Source: Moringa oleifera
Taxonomy: Eukaryota; Streptophyta; Magnoliopsida; Brassicales; Moringaceae
Assembly (NCBI GenBank): GCA_021397835.1
Contig: JAJFZO010000034.1
Location: 9,439,501-9,503,500 of the forward strand
Reading direction: 5' to 3'
DNA: 64,000 bases
Positions within the stretch are counted from its first letter, which is position 1, and each line of letters opens with the position of its first letter. Below, in pieces: positions 36,656 to 49,100 of the stretch. Below the pieces are notes generated by a model. The model was not told the DNA's origin and did no database searches. It saw nothing but the letters and a program-made list of their open reading frames with translations. The position numbers and the translations under genes are program-made.

Positions 36656-39600
36656 CTAAGAGTGAATTGACTTGAAACCTTCTGTTAAAGGAACCACTTT
36701 TGCTGATACCTTCGACTGTAACTTCAATACAGCTTGACGAATGTCCTACATTTGACATGATAAGCCAATCAACACATGATTCGAAATTGGGAAATTGTGA
36801 AGCTTATCCGCAAAGGATATAAACTTCTATTTTTGCCATGCAAATTTCTATTGGTTTTTTCTTTAAAAACAAAATCTGGAAAAGATGTTTACAGAATCGG
36901 ATTAGGTCATTCTGCACCATTGCAGCACACATTATACCAGATGGTAAACCATCTGGTTAACCTGATGGTTTATCAGGGGAAGTTTCCGTATCAATTTGCT
37001 CTCTCATAAGTAGAGCCTGTGAGATCATTGTACCTCCCGGAAGTGGCACATACAACACGTTGCTTTGAAGCACAATCTTATGAGCTAACAGAGACATTGG
37101 ATAGTTGTCTCACATAGCCACATCAGAGATAATTCAATTGAATGATTACCTCTATATTGTAGCGTGAGGAGAAATGAGTCAACAAGACAGCTTTATTCCG
37201 AATCCACTGAGCATTTTCAATTATCTGCAATTTAGAGAAAATTACCTTTAGAGTATCCAATCAATATTCGTTCTGTAGTCACTAGAAGAGATACTCATCT
37301 AAAGATTTGAACATTAAAATGGGAGAGTCAAGATGTATACCTCAAATAAATGAGTGTGACCGTGTTGTTGTGCATGGTCAATGCTGAACCCTTCATCCAG
37401 GAAAGTTGCCTATTAAAAGAGCATAACCATAAAAAATGAGAAGCCACTAGATTGTAAGTTAGTCACATGAAATGGTGTATTCTACGTGATTTTACATCAA
37501 GAACAATTGGAGCGTTATCATCCTGGAAAACATCCTCTTGCCATTTCAGAGACAACTTAGAAAGCATTTATAACTAGCAAAAGCCACTAAGGAGCTCTGC
37601 AGGCTTCCAATATAGAACTAATAAAGCACTGTAAGATCTATTATATGATTGAAGGAATTATCACTAACACTGATCTACAGAGTTAAAGGATGCCTGTTTG
37701 ATAGACTAAGGTTTATACTGGTGGGACCAACCAGTAAGCAAAACCCAATATATTTGATTTAGAACATTTCGTTGCCATGTGAAACCATTGTACAGTTTAG
37801 GTGGATGGAAGTATGAACACAGGCAAGATTCAAATAGTCAGAATCAGGATTGATTTATCACGCTGAAGTGTCTCACTAAAAATTTTCAAATTACCACAAT
37901 TTAATTAGAGAAACCATGGCATATCATTTTATCAAGTAGGATTCTTCACATCAAATTTCCTCATATATCAAATTATGTTCATGACAATAATGTATTTTGC
38001 GAGAATTCACATCATGCAAACATTCCCACATTCAGAATTTCAACATCCATTTTCCATGGCTAGTGCAACTTTTTTTTAGAGTAAGGTACTCTAACTAGGT
38101 CAGCACCATTCTTTTATTGTTATTATCATTATTTATTTTTAAAATTCTTCTAATCCTACCAGTAAAAGATGTGACTTCAGATCGAACTTTCAGCTAATTA
38201 TGCCTGCAGGTTAAATAGAAACCTAACTCCCTATCATTCAATAGTTTATTTTATAGATTCCTCATTTACCAGAAGGAACAATATCAATTTAACTAAGTAT
38301 ATTTACACATGCAACATATGATCCCCCAAGCACCGTTCCTTAAAAATCCCCACAGTGCAAATGCCGAAACAAGTTTCTAATATATGTCTAACAAGAAAAT
38401 AAAGAAGAATACGCTTTTTGGTCTGTACCTCAGTTATAAGAATTTTCGCCCTCAAGGCATCTGCATTACGTGGATCAAGCATATACTCTGATGTTGTATC
38501 CCCAGTAAAGGCCACTTCTGGAGACAGTATAACATCTGTAATCTTCGAAAAGAAGCTCCAGGTCATATAACACCTAATAAGATAAGTTTTAAGATTTAAG
38601 CAAATTATTTTATAGACGTACAGACCTCAACACCAGATTTCTTCAATTTCTCAATTTGTTTGCCTTTCAGATGAATGTATTGCTTCTTCAGCTTTTTCCG
38701 AACTGAGTAGATGACATAACCCTGGACAAATCAAGCAAGTTCAGATTTTAGCTTGTTATCGACATCGGGATGCCAACAATTGAACCATAAGTATTCTCAA
38801 AAGTGAATCCAATACTTGTGGGGATCAGCTAGAAGTCTATTTCTCCTCCAATCTGCTTAGTTGAGGCTATATATTATAAATATTACAGATTGATAGTAAT
38901 GTACATGAAAGTTAAGCCCTGGCATGGGTTCCCCAAAGCATGGTCAATCAGACCAAGACTGCTCACAATTGAAAAGTGGAGCAAATTCTGTTTTCCAGTG
39001 AGATTATGTAACTTTCTCAAATCACCTAGATATAAAAGAGAAAACAGAAAACTATCCAGACTACAATTAATTGACAGTCATTTACAATTAAAAGCAAAAA
39101 CAGACGGATTGAGGCAGGAATTTTCTTTCTGAACCCTTGGAGGTAGGGGGAATGATTCTTAAAAAAAATGTTCATATAAAGGTGAGAAATCTATAGAGTT
39201 GCAAGTATTTATTGGAAAAGAAAATTTCTTTCTTGGACCTCAGGGGATGGGCAAATGTTTCTCAAACATTTGTTGAGAAAAGGTGAGAAATCTATAGAGG
39301 TTTGAATATTCACAAGTAACAGTGTATATTTTACATTATGCTAATATGAATCTCCAAATATGATCTGACAAAGCATACCTGGCTTGGTATAACATGGTGA
39401 GTTCTAAATGGTCTAACAACAATGTCATTACGCAATTCATATGTTTCACCTGAAGTAGACATTGTAAGTAATCTTCAGGACACTATTACGTGATATAAAT
39501 ACATTGACAAAGCAAAACATGGTAAAAACTAAGCAACATACCTACATCTAATGCAACCAAATCAAGGTTTAGCTCCACTTGGCCCATGGCTCTGTGAATT

Positions 39601-40561
39601 TCAAACAGCTTCTCCACATCCTCTTTAATGCATGGAGGCACAAATATTTTTGGAGGCTCTAAGTTGTACAAACCACGACTAGCTACATACATAGGCAGCC
39701 CTCCCTGATCCAGAAATTATAATATGAGCTCATGGTAACATTTATCCATATTTAAAACCAACAACGATGAGTTAATTAAAAAAAAAAAGAGCTCAAATGA
39801 AACAGTTAAACAATCAGAACATGATCCATTTTAGAATAAGAGATTATCAAACAAGCTTGATTTTGAGAGTATCCAAGTGAACCAACATCGAGGTAGTATC
39901 ATAAATTAACTTTCGTTCTAGACTTTACCATTTAGTGCAGTGGGGACAATTATAAAAATTACACCAAACCCATAGAGAACTTAATATAGAAATAATAATC
40001 TCTCAACGGTATCAAAGTCAAGGACCCCTCAGAAACGACCACAATGCTAAAACCAGAAACAGCCGAGTTGAAAATAGTGCTTTTCTTAATCATTTACTAC
40101 AGATTCACCCAGAAACAGCCAATTCTACCAAAAAAGGGAGATGCAAAAGCGACTATGGAGAAGCTTACAATGTGATCAAGATGAGCATGAGTAATGAATA
40201 CAAACTTCTGCTGAATAGCGCGTGTAGGACACCTGCCAATATCGAAGGCACACTTCAGTTCAGGGATAATGAGGCAGGTTTCCTGGCCTCCAATGGAAAG
40301 GCCTTCGATGAAATAGCCTTCCAAGTCGATCCCCTTTCGGGAGACTGCAGCTCGGGCCTTGCGGTACTCTTCTTCTTGCTCAATGGCGCGGCTGATTGAG
40401 GATAAATAGGACCCCTTGAGCGCAGTTACGGGACTTACATGGGTTTGGAGGTCAAAAGAAAGCCGATGAGTTTGTGGTGGTTTATGGGAGAAGAGATGGT
40501 AGTGGCTAAATGGGAAAATTGAGGGAAGGTTAGAGGGTAAAATGGGAACAGAAGATTGCAT
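36656..40561 (-). CDS. TRZ2: tRNase Z, short form, probably plastid (8 exons)
   Basis: Endonuclease that removes the 3' trailer of tRNA precursors (EC 3.1.26.11). Coding exons in transcript order: 40169-40561, 39542-39704, 39379-39449, 38626-38721, 38429-38542, 37341-37409, 37150-37224 and 36656-36745. All joins are GT-AG and in frame, giving 356 residues, typical of the short plant form. The metallo-beta-lactamase Zn motif HAHLDH is residues 125-130, inside FVFITHAHLDHIGGLPMY. VILSPEVAFTGDTT supplies the next metal aspartate, ATFLDEGFS and GHTHLFE match the short-form HEAT-type segment, and LLTHFSSRY gives the last metal histidine. About 70 residues precede the conserved domain, poor in acids at first and rich in Ser/His, consistent with a plastid transit peptide like that of Arabidopsis TRZ2. 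The gene converges with the ketoacyl synthase gene, the order I recall for At2g04530-At2g04540. No defect is seen. Confidence 0.93.
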
Positions 40562-41234
40562 TTTTGAGTTGAGGAGGTGAGAGGTTGAAGATGGAGAAAG
40601 ATAAAGAGGGGTTTTAGACGGGTTTTTCAGTTTTCAGTTTGTGTGGTGTGCTTGCATGAACCCTGAATAGTGAGCCAGGCCCTGGAGAGTGGAGATCAAA
40701 CATTTTCAGAAAATCCAAACGGAGCGTTTTAGCTTTAGAGTCTGAAAGAGAGACAAAACAGGGCACACGGTAAGGAGGTAAAAGTGAACATTTTTTAAAA
40801 GAAAATCTTGTTTTTTTCCTTTTAATTTTAAGGTTAATTATAGGAACAGAGCTTGCATTTCCCAAAGAGAGACATAAATTTACTTAATTTTAAAGTTCGA
40901 AATTTTTGTAGCTTTATATATATATGCTTAAAAATAATTTAAAACAAAAATACTGTCATTAATCAGCCTAGTGAACATAGAAAAAATTGAAGAAAACAAA
41001 GTTGAAGCACATTAAAACTGGACTTTCTGAACATTGAAATAGTTATATTGCATATGCCTGGCTGGACTTACATTACAAATCTGTACATCCAATGCTGCAA
41101 GGATTCAACCCCATTAGCCCATACATGGAACAATACTATTACGGTTTGGAGAAATCAGCTTCTGTGTTTCTTCTCTACAAACATTTCCCCGACATCTGGG
41201 CAACTGTACCCTGGATTAAATCCTACCATGCGGA
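40562..41234. other. Intergenic region upstream of the tRNase Z gene
   Basis: Holds the promoter and leader of the tRNase Z gene (minus strand) and the 3' end of the BPI/LBP-like gene. A (TA)n run near 40915-40925 and an AT-rich block precede the 3' end of the latter. Nothing else is recognised. Confidence 0.4.
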
Positions 41235-44200
41235 TCAAAACCTGCTATAGCTGTTCGACTCTTCATACGCCACATTGCTGCAAACTGTGATCGTCGAAGT
41301 TGAGCAAATGATTTCAGCATTTTGAAGGGTGAAACCCTGAATGATGGGCAAAGGGAAACCTTTGGCAAGATGTGCATTTGCGTAAGGCAAGGCAACAGTT
41401 TGGATAACTGTCCACACAAACGGCTGCAACAACAACAGATGCAAGGATCCCACTCAGCTTTTTGTTGTTAAATATGCACTGACAAAATGTTAACTCTCGG
41501 CATTTTAAACAAGATTACCTGGATCAGATGCAAGTGCAGATTACCGATTTTGGTCCACTTTAATGACATTGCAAACTCATCTAACTTCACACTGCCACCA
41601 AGGTTATTACCTGTGATTTTCACTGAACCTGAGCCATGAATCACCTGCCTCAGCAGTAGAAACATGTTAAAAAGTTAAAGAAGCTCAATAATCATATCTA
41701 AATTCAAGTTCCAAAAGTTGGATATGAGAAACAAAAGTGGAAAAGAATTTGAAAGGTTCATGTGACGAGAAACCTAGGGTCAGGAAAAGCAACATGGAAC
41801 TACTCAAATTTCATATTTTATTTCAGCTTCTCTCTTAGGATTTAATTTAGATCACCTAATGTTTTTGTACCAATAAAATAACTTTAAAAGTAACTAACAA
41901 CAAGATGACAAAGTCCTTGAGAACATAAGCAAAAGGGGTATCCACCCCTTGGGAAAATAGAGTTGGCATGTTGACACTTGAAAATTTTTCACTGGATATT
42001 ATCTATTACGAATAAATTTAGCCCTTTCCGTAAGATAGCAATCTTGAATACCAGCAATTTTGAAACTACTTTATGCTGATATATGCTACAAGAGTGCCCA
42101 ATCCCTATATATATAAAGGCTATAAGGACTCCTCAACTTCACCACTGCTACATAACACTGACTATGAAAAATCAACAAAAGAATGAGCTACTTGATAACA
42201 GAAGAATGGAAGAGAAAGAATGAAATAGAGAGACAAGGATAAAATTCCTGAAATCTTTGGCACATTTCCATCGATCGATAAACTTACCAATGAGATGCAT
42301 GCAACTGGAATTACTTGGCCTCCTTCCAGAACATCAATGACCAAGTCTGCATAAACATTAGCATCAATATTATGCTCCGAAATCCGTATGACTATAGGAG
42401 AAGATAACGTAATATTCCAATTCATATCATCATTTGGGTATTTTCGGTATAGTTGGGGGATAATAAATCTCCATCCAGCAGTGTTCAAAAGAGACTGATC
42501 TGGCACTTCATCCACAATCCATTGCATAAATTCTGCCTGAACATGAAAAGAAATTTCCATTCAACATAAACAAAGGAACAGATAAGGAAAATGATAACAG
42601 AAACATTTTAAAATGAGTCAATACTGCCAATATATATTTCAGTACCAAGCTCATCACGGGTCCAGAATGTTACAACTAAATTATCTTATAAGTTCATAAT
42701 TCATTATATCCATGGATGCACCGATAGCTGAGGAGGGTATTAAATATCAAACAAATAGGATTCATTATGTGCTAGTTCAATGCTATTATGTGTCAAAAGT
42801 AGAAACTATATTCAATCACCCTCATCAGAACTATTACTTAATCCTAAAATGACCATGAATGAAATCACTACAGCGACAAGAAAGCAAATGAAAATGAAAC
42901 ATAATATGACATGTAAATCGAATAAACTAGTGTCATTAGTAATAACCCAAATTGTTATCCATTAGAGTTACTAGGTCTTGCTAGCATCTGTTGGTTTTCC
43001 AAACTTACATTATAGTATAAGGCTGATGCAGAGTTAAAGACAGCTTCGTCTAATGAAATTACAATCATTTTAGATTGGTCGGCGCACAAAACTCGAGTTT
43101 TCGAATTTTCATGGTAGAACTTCGTTAACGAAGCCTTTTGCCTTGGTGTGAATAACCCATTGATGTCAAATCCAAGGGAAGAGTTACTTAAATAAGGTTG
43201 ATTCACAAAGGTTACGTTCAAAGAAGCATTATCATCCACTGGAATTTCTTTTGGAAGACCCTGCAGAAACAAGTCGAGCTTTGAAATCCCTTCTCCAAGT
43301 TTCTTGGTGATAGCAGTTTCTACTGCAGACCCTATTTGACCTTCAAATGCATCGATCATCCTATAAGAAGAAAAGAAAAGGAGCTAATAAGAAATTAAAA
43401 ATCATTCCTGTTCTTCAATGAAATAGTGGTAGTACCTGCATAAAAAACTCAACAGAAATTAAAAAATAACTGAGGGTAAAGTCAATAGCCAACCATAACT
43501 TTGCTAGTGACTTGGCGGTGATGAAGATACAATACAAGTAAAAACCAGGTATATCAATGCCCTGTGCTATGTAAGATAAGCAAAGGCATATGTAGCCATA
43601 GCCATACAGATCTGCTTACCTATCAAGAAGTTAGCGAATGAACATTAGAAAGAAAAGACTAAGGGTTTTTGTTAAGACCAAAGTTGTAGAAAGGAAACTT
43701 CTAAAATGGAAAAAGATTTGAAGTACTCGAAAAAATTAATGGATTGCCAGATACCCTCTGGCTGAATGCTGGAATCAGTATTTATAATACCACACTAGAA
43801 AGGAATTTTTGAATGCTGAAACTATCAAGTCCACCCTGCTTTAAAAAAAGTTAAAGGACTACTCGATTTTGTAGATGTATGCTTTTAGAAATGCGGGCAG
43901 CAAAGGAACAGCAAAAAAGAAAAAAGTGACATAGAAAATGAACATTCATGATCAACAAAAAGTATGACACCTTATTATAGGCTGAGACAAAGTTTGTTTA
44001 CATGACACTAGGAAAACCAAAAAAAAAAAAAAAAAGATGCTACTAGAACAGAAAGAAAGTTAAAAGTAAAGGCTCAAAATGCCATAGGAATACACAGCAT
44101 AGCTTATGACCTAAAAAGAGGTAAGAGGAACATCTCTAAATAAAGTTGCATTGAAATAGATCTTCACAACTATCTGCAAATAGTTAGAAAAGGTTTTGTA

Positions 44201-45710
44201 ACCAAGTTGATCTTGTTCAAACTAATGATCACAAAGACAAAATTTAGTAGTCACTTATTGAGACAGAGCCTGCATTATGCATAAAATGTTCTCATAACTA
44301 GGATAATTTGAACAACTGTGTAGAATTTAAATAAGAAAATAGATCAGCTAATATCCAATGTTAAGAAGATTAACTAACTGCCAACATCGAATGCAACAAC
44401 TATCAAGATAAACTAAATAAACCAATAGAACAATGAATACCCTTGATAAAGCCAAGATGCACCTCCATCCAATTTTATAGAGATATCTGTCACGTAACAG
44501 CCACAGTCCAAAAGGGACAGCTTCAGAGTTCCTTCCTGGTTCTCCAAGCCTAGGGTAAGCCCCAATTCCACGCCTTCAACCTTATCCAAAAGCAGCAGTC
44601 ATCAAATTCCCTTTGTGAAAGGACACATGAAAAATGAGCAGACAAGCATAAACGACAGAAAAATGAAACTTTACCGCTGCATAAGATATATGCATTTTTG
44701 ACATCTAGGTAGACCACTAGGTTCATAAGGAAGCAAAATAATAAAGAAAGCAAGCTAAACAGTATTTAAAATTTGGACACAACTCTACCAATTAGCACTT
44801 ACAGATTATAGAAATCTTCATAGGCATAATGTACAATAGAAAAAAATATTAATTTATTGCAATTGCATGTAGTGGCTCAGATGATAATCAAAAAGCAGCC
44901 AGTAAACAACATTCATATGAGTAAATCAAATAACTATAGAATTGGCACAGCCTTTTCCACTGAAGTTATAAAGTTTTGCGTCTAACTTTCACAAAATTAA
45001 GCTAAAAAAAATATTAACTAAAGAAAAGATGATATAATATCTTAATACCACAACCAAACAGAAGCTTAGAACACAGCATTACCAGCAGCTTACTCCCCCT
45101 TAGATTATTGCAATGGTAATCACCAAAGATTTATTTAAGCAACTCAGATGTGTTTAGGACAGTACATCTTAGAAAACCCAGTTATTAACAACCAAAATCA
45201 TGAGCTTAAGAAAAAGAAACCGAAAAAGAAAAGAGGAAGAACAACTACTTTTAACAATACCTGAACAGAAGCACCCCCTTTATCAGAAATCTCAATGGGA
45301 ACAACCCAAGTACTGTAAGAATAATGCCAATTCATCCTCAAATTGCAGGTAGTCCCCGCGGCAACAATGGCAACACCCGTGTCCCCAGGCTTAACAAAAG
45401 AGGAAGAAACATGAATGCTGTAGATGGTAATATTTGATAATACCACGTCAACATCGCCTAAAAATGGGATTTTAACGGACTTTTCGATTTCGGGTAACTG
45501 AAGCGGAATCACTGAAGAGATTGCTTTATTGATGAGCAAGTCCTTGAGGAAATCAAGGCCTTGTTGGGATATGAGAATTGATGTGAACGATTGGGACTGG
45601 ACTGCGGTGGAGGTTTGGAGACGATTCGCATGTGAAGGAAAGAAGAATATGGAGGACATAAGGAATAAGAGAATAGCAATAGGTGCCATGGTGGGTGCTG
45701 GTTGCTGCAT
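41235..45710 (-). CDS. BPI/LBP-family lipid-binding protein, secreted (6 exons)
   Basis: Plant member of the bactericidal permeability-increasing/LPS-binding protein family; plant members have been reported to bind bacterial lipopolysaccharide. Exons in transcript order: 45261-45710, 44441-44580, 43009-43360, 42288-42536, 41519-41644 and 41235-41423, all GT-AG and in frame, 501 residues. A signal peptide is clear: MAPIAILLFLMSSIFFF within residues 8-24, then SHANR. Family features: an N-terminal barrel with FTSILISQQGLDFLKDLLI and LPEIEKSVKIPFLGDVDVVL; the Cys pair region around LLDCGCYV; the DGGASWLYQGMIDAFEGQI helix; and the C-terminal WTVIQTVALPYANAHLAKGF with PLPIIQGFTLQNAEI. The in-frame ATG at 45689 could also start translation and would begin right at the signal peptide. 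It diverges from the DUF1664 gene, as I recall for At1g04970 and At1g04960. Confidence 0.9.
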
Positions 45711-46124
45711 AGAGGAAAGTAAATTTGATTTTGCAGTTGCTTTATAGCACCCAGAACAACAGGGAAGGAAACATGAAGGGTGTTAGAACTTAGAAGTCAA
45801 CAGGTGGCGCAAGAAAAAATTACTATTTATGAAACGTCAAAAATGTCCTTTGTAAGGAACCCTGAAAGTTGTCCCTTGTTTACTCGATTTGCCTTGTAAG
45901 ACAGACAAATTTTCTGATGTTTTCAGATTTTGGAATGGTGGGCATTTTCGGTATTTAAAGAAGGAGCCCTTTGTACGAAATTTCTCTTTTGTCCTTCGTT
46001 TCCCTTTAACAGTGGCGAAGGAGGACAGGTCCATTCCAGCTTACGTCTCTTGATGACCATTTGTTAAGTGTGGCGTGGCAGGAAGCCCAAAAAAACCAAC
46101 GATTCAACCTCTCAGCGCCCCGAT
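45711..46124. promoter_or_regulatory. Shared intergenic promoter region of two divergent genes
   Basis: Only 414 bases separate the start codons of the BPI/LBP-like gene (minus) and the DUF1664 gene (plus), so the 5' leaders and promoters of both must fit here. No consensus TATA box can be set with confidence for either side. Confidence 0.6.
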
Positions 46125-49100
46125 ATGGCGTTGCAGGCCGGCGTCAATACCTCCAAAGTACTCATCCTCGTTGGAGCAGGTCTCTCTGTCTCTCTTCTCT
46201 ATCACCCCGTCCCTCTCTCTTTACACACACACATATGTATATGTATATTTATATGCACATGCATATTGATCGACTCTGGCTGATCAGAGGTCTCGAATTG
46301 AAATACTGTTCTTTTTAATCTTTTTTACCATATTGAATTAGATTGATATACTTTATTTGCATATAATTTAGTGAACTGAATTGTGGTCACAATGCTTCAT
46401 GTTTCGGCTACAAGTCTGCGCACAAGTTTTCATCTAAGCTAGTTGTTCTTTTCCAATAGCTGTTCGATTACCACTTACCACTTGGGGTAATTAGTACTAT
46501 CATGGTATTATGTTGACATAAAGATATATATGTGTGTGTGTGTTGTTACTATTATTTTGGCCGCTGTTGCCATTTATGCCCACTCTTGCTCGTTCATATC
46601 TGGGTTCTTAATGTGTTCCACTAAAAATGTAACACATACATATAAATGTGCATATAGATGTGTTTGTGTGTCTGTGAGCATCTGCATAATTGTGATTGAG
46701 AATGTATTCTCCAATTAAACTGAGTAGCACTGTTTCTTTTGATTTTGGTTTGCATTGAACATTTTATTTTATTGGTGTTTCAGGTTTGACTGGGTCAATT
46801 GTTTTGAAGAGCGGACCATTGTCTGAGGTCATTTCTCAACTTCAAGAATTACTTAAGGGTGTGAATGAAGTTGAAATCTCATCCCATAAGTATGATAGTG
46901 CACTTATTGCAGCTCAGGTACTGTGATTCCTCATTTTCTTCACTTTCTCATCAATCACATTAGGGCTTTCCAAAGAGAAGCAGTCGAAATACTAAATTGC
47001 CCCTTGTTTTCCCATCATTGCACATCCCGATCACAGCAGAGGTTCTAGGTGAAAGGGAGGATAAGGTTTGTTGGGGCACTCTAGGAATAGGTGTTTGTTT
47101 GATCATAGAGTTTTGTGTTCTAGTGATACTTGGGCTCTATCCTTGGAAGAGCATTTGGAAGATAAAAGCACTTCCTGAAGTTGCTTTCTTTGTCTGAACT
47201 TTTATGTTGATTAAAACTTTTGTGGTGGATAAAGAAAAGAATGTAGTAGATTGGTCTTTGTAAAGACAATGGTCGGGCTAAGGGTCACCTATACTATGTG
47301 GTCTTTAGTTTTTTCTTCATCTTAAAGTTACAGGTGGTACTATGAACATTATTTACTCAATTGTTAATGGTGGTAGTCTTTATGTTTGTTAATCTTTTTA
47401 CTGGACTGCCATAATAACTCATGTTAACTGGTAATTAGCATCTACTTTAAAGTAAGCCTGAGGGGTTCAGCCCACTGATAAGTAACTCTCAATTTGTAGG
47501 TCAGCTTTAGGGTTCGAAGGAGTGGTTTAAGTATTTAGAGCCACCAAATACTCATAGAAATAGGAAATCTAAAATCTTGATAGGAATTAAATTAATAGAA
47601 ATAGAAAATTGAAAGTTTTCATAAGAACTTTATAGAAAGGAAATTGAAGTCCTAACGAGAATTTAAAACAAACTACATAACAAGGATAAATAGAAAAAAG
47701 AAATACATCTTAATTCCTAATTTTGGGTTTTATGCCCAGAATAAATCCTCTTAAAAGTTTTAATTATTGCTTCAGCAGAAAGTGCAATATTTGTTAGCTT
47801 TTAGCTAGCTTTTGAGTTTGGTCATTAATAAGATAACCTTCCAAAGGTACCAGCTAGACCTCTTGCCTAGAGTCCTCCTAAGACCGTCTCACTTTTCAAC
47901 TCAATTAATATGACAAAGTGAAGAATATCAATACAGTTGTAAGTCTTTTATGTTTGTGAAGTTCTCATTTATCTTAATAGATATGTTTTGGATCTGTTTA
48001 CCTTCAGATTCGACAATTGGCGCAAGAGATCAAGGAATTAACACTATCTAATCCAGTGACCATCTTCAATGGGAATTCTACCTCTAGTGGTATGTACTTG
48101 ATCTTGTTCTTTTTTAACTGTGAATTCTAAACAATTTACACCAGCTATCCTTGCCTCTCAACTAAATCTTCTCAATTGCAATATCGCCTCTTCATGCTTG
48201 TTTACTCCTTTAATTGAATCTTATCCATCAATGAGGAAAAAATATGGAAGATTCAACTTTCCACAAGGTTTTGACTGGGAAGTTCTTGTCCATAATTTTT
48301 TTGTGAATAAATTCTCTGGTCTTTTGGATTTGAAGTTGGAAGGGAAAGTGAAGAACTTTGTGATGCACTGGTCTTTTGGATTTGAAGTTGGAAGGGAAAG
48401 TGGAAAATTAGCAACAAATAGAAAGCTTTAACAGCTTATAAAACATCCTCTTTGGCAGATAGGTTTGAGAAAGCATTATACTTGAGTGGAAAAAAAGAAC
48501 TTGATGATTGATTTTGAGAGAACCAGCTAGAATAGTCACTTAAGCACGCCATCACTGGGGAAGAACAAATGTTGATGTTGTATTATAGATGAATTAATGT
48601 TTGTTGCTACCGCACTTTGGAATCAGTGTGCCAAGCCATGGCATAAGTTTGCTTCTATATAATAGAATAGAGAGCATTCTGAAGTGTAAATAAAAGATAC
48701 TACCGTGCAATGTGGCTGTAATCGAAACTTATACTGTACATTTGTACAGAAATATGCCCTTAGATCAACTTCCTATGTTTGAAGATGTTGCATTTGTGAA
48801 TTATTTGGTCCGGAATTACCCGCCCACAAAATCATAGATTTTGTCTGTATATGCTCTTTGAAGGCAGTAGTAAAGTTGCAAATATATTCATCTACAGCAA
48901 AGTCAACATATTTCTTTGCTATGAGGAACTTGTCTATCCCCTGAGACCATTCCTTATATAACGGTGCCTTAGCACTAGCTCATGAGCTTCCTTTACTTTC
49001 TGTTGTAAGAAAACTTTTTCTATATTATATCTGATGTATAAGATGTTTATGTTCAACTGAGAATAGATGATATAATTGTGAATGCTAACACATTAGCTTA

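Noticed and set aside
36286..37009. Plus-strand frames between and over the end of the tRNase Z gene
   Set aside because: They overlap the last tRNase Z exon in antisense or sit in its 3' region and show no protein-like motifs.
46061..46318. Alternative frames of 64-85 residues over exon 1 of the DUF1664 gene
   Set aside because: They run through the splice donor at 46180 into a simple-repeat intron; the ATG at 46125 is the one that joins exon 2 in frame.
48120..48431. 103-residue plus-strand frame in intron 3 of the DUF1664 gene
   Set aside because: Lies wholly within an intron, holds an internal duplication of about 50 bases and has no known motif.
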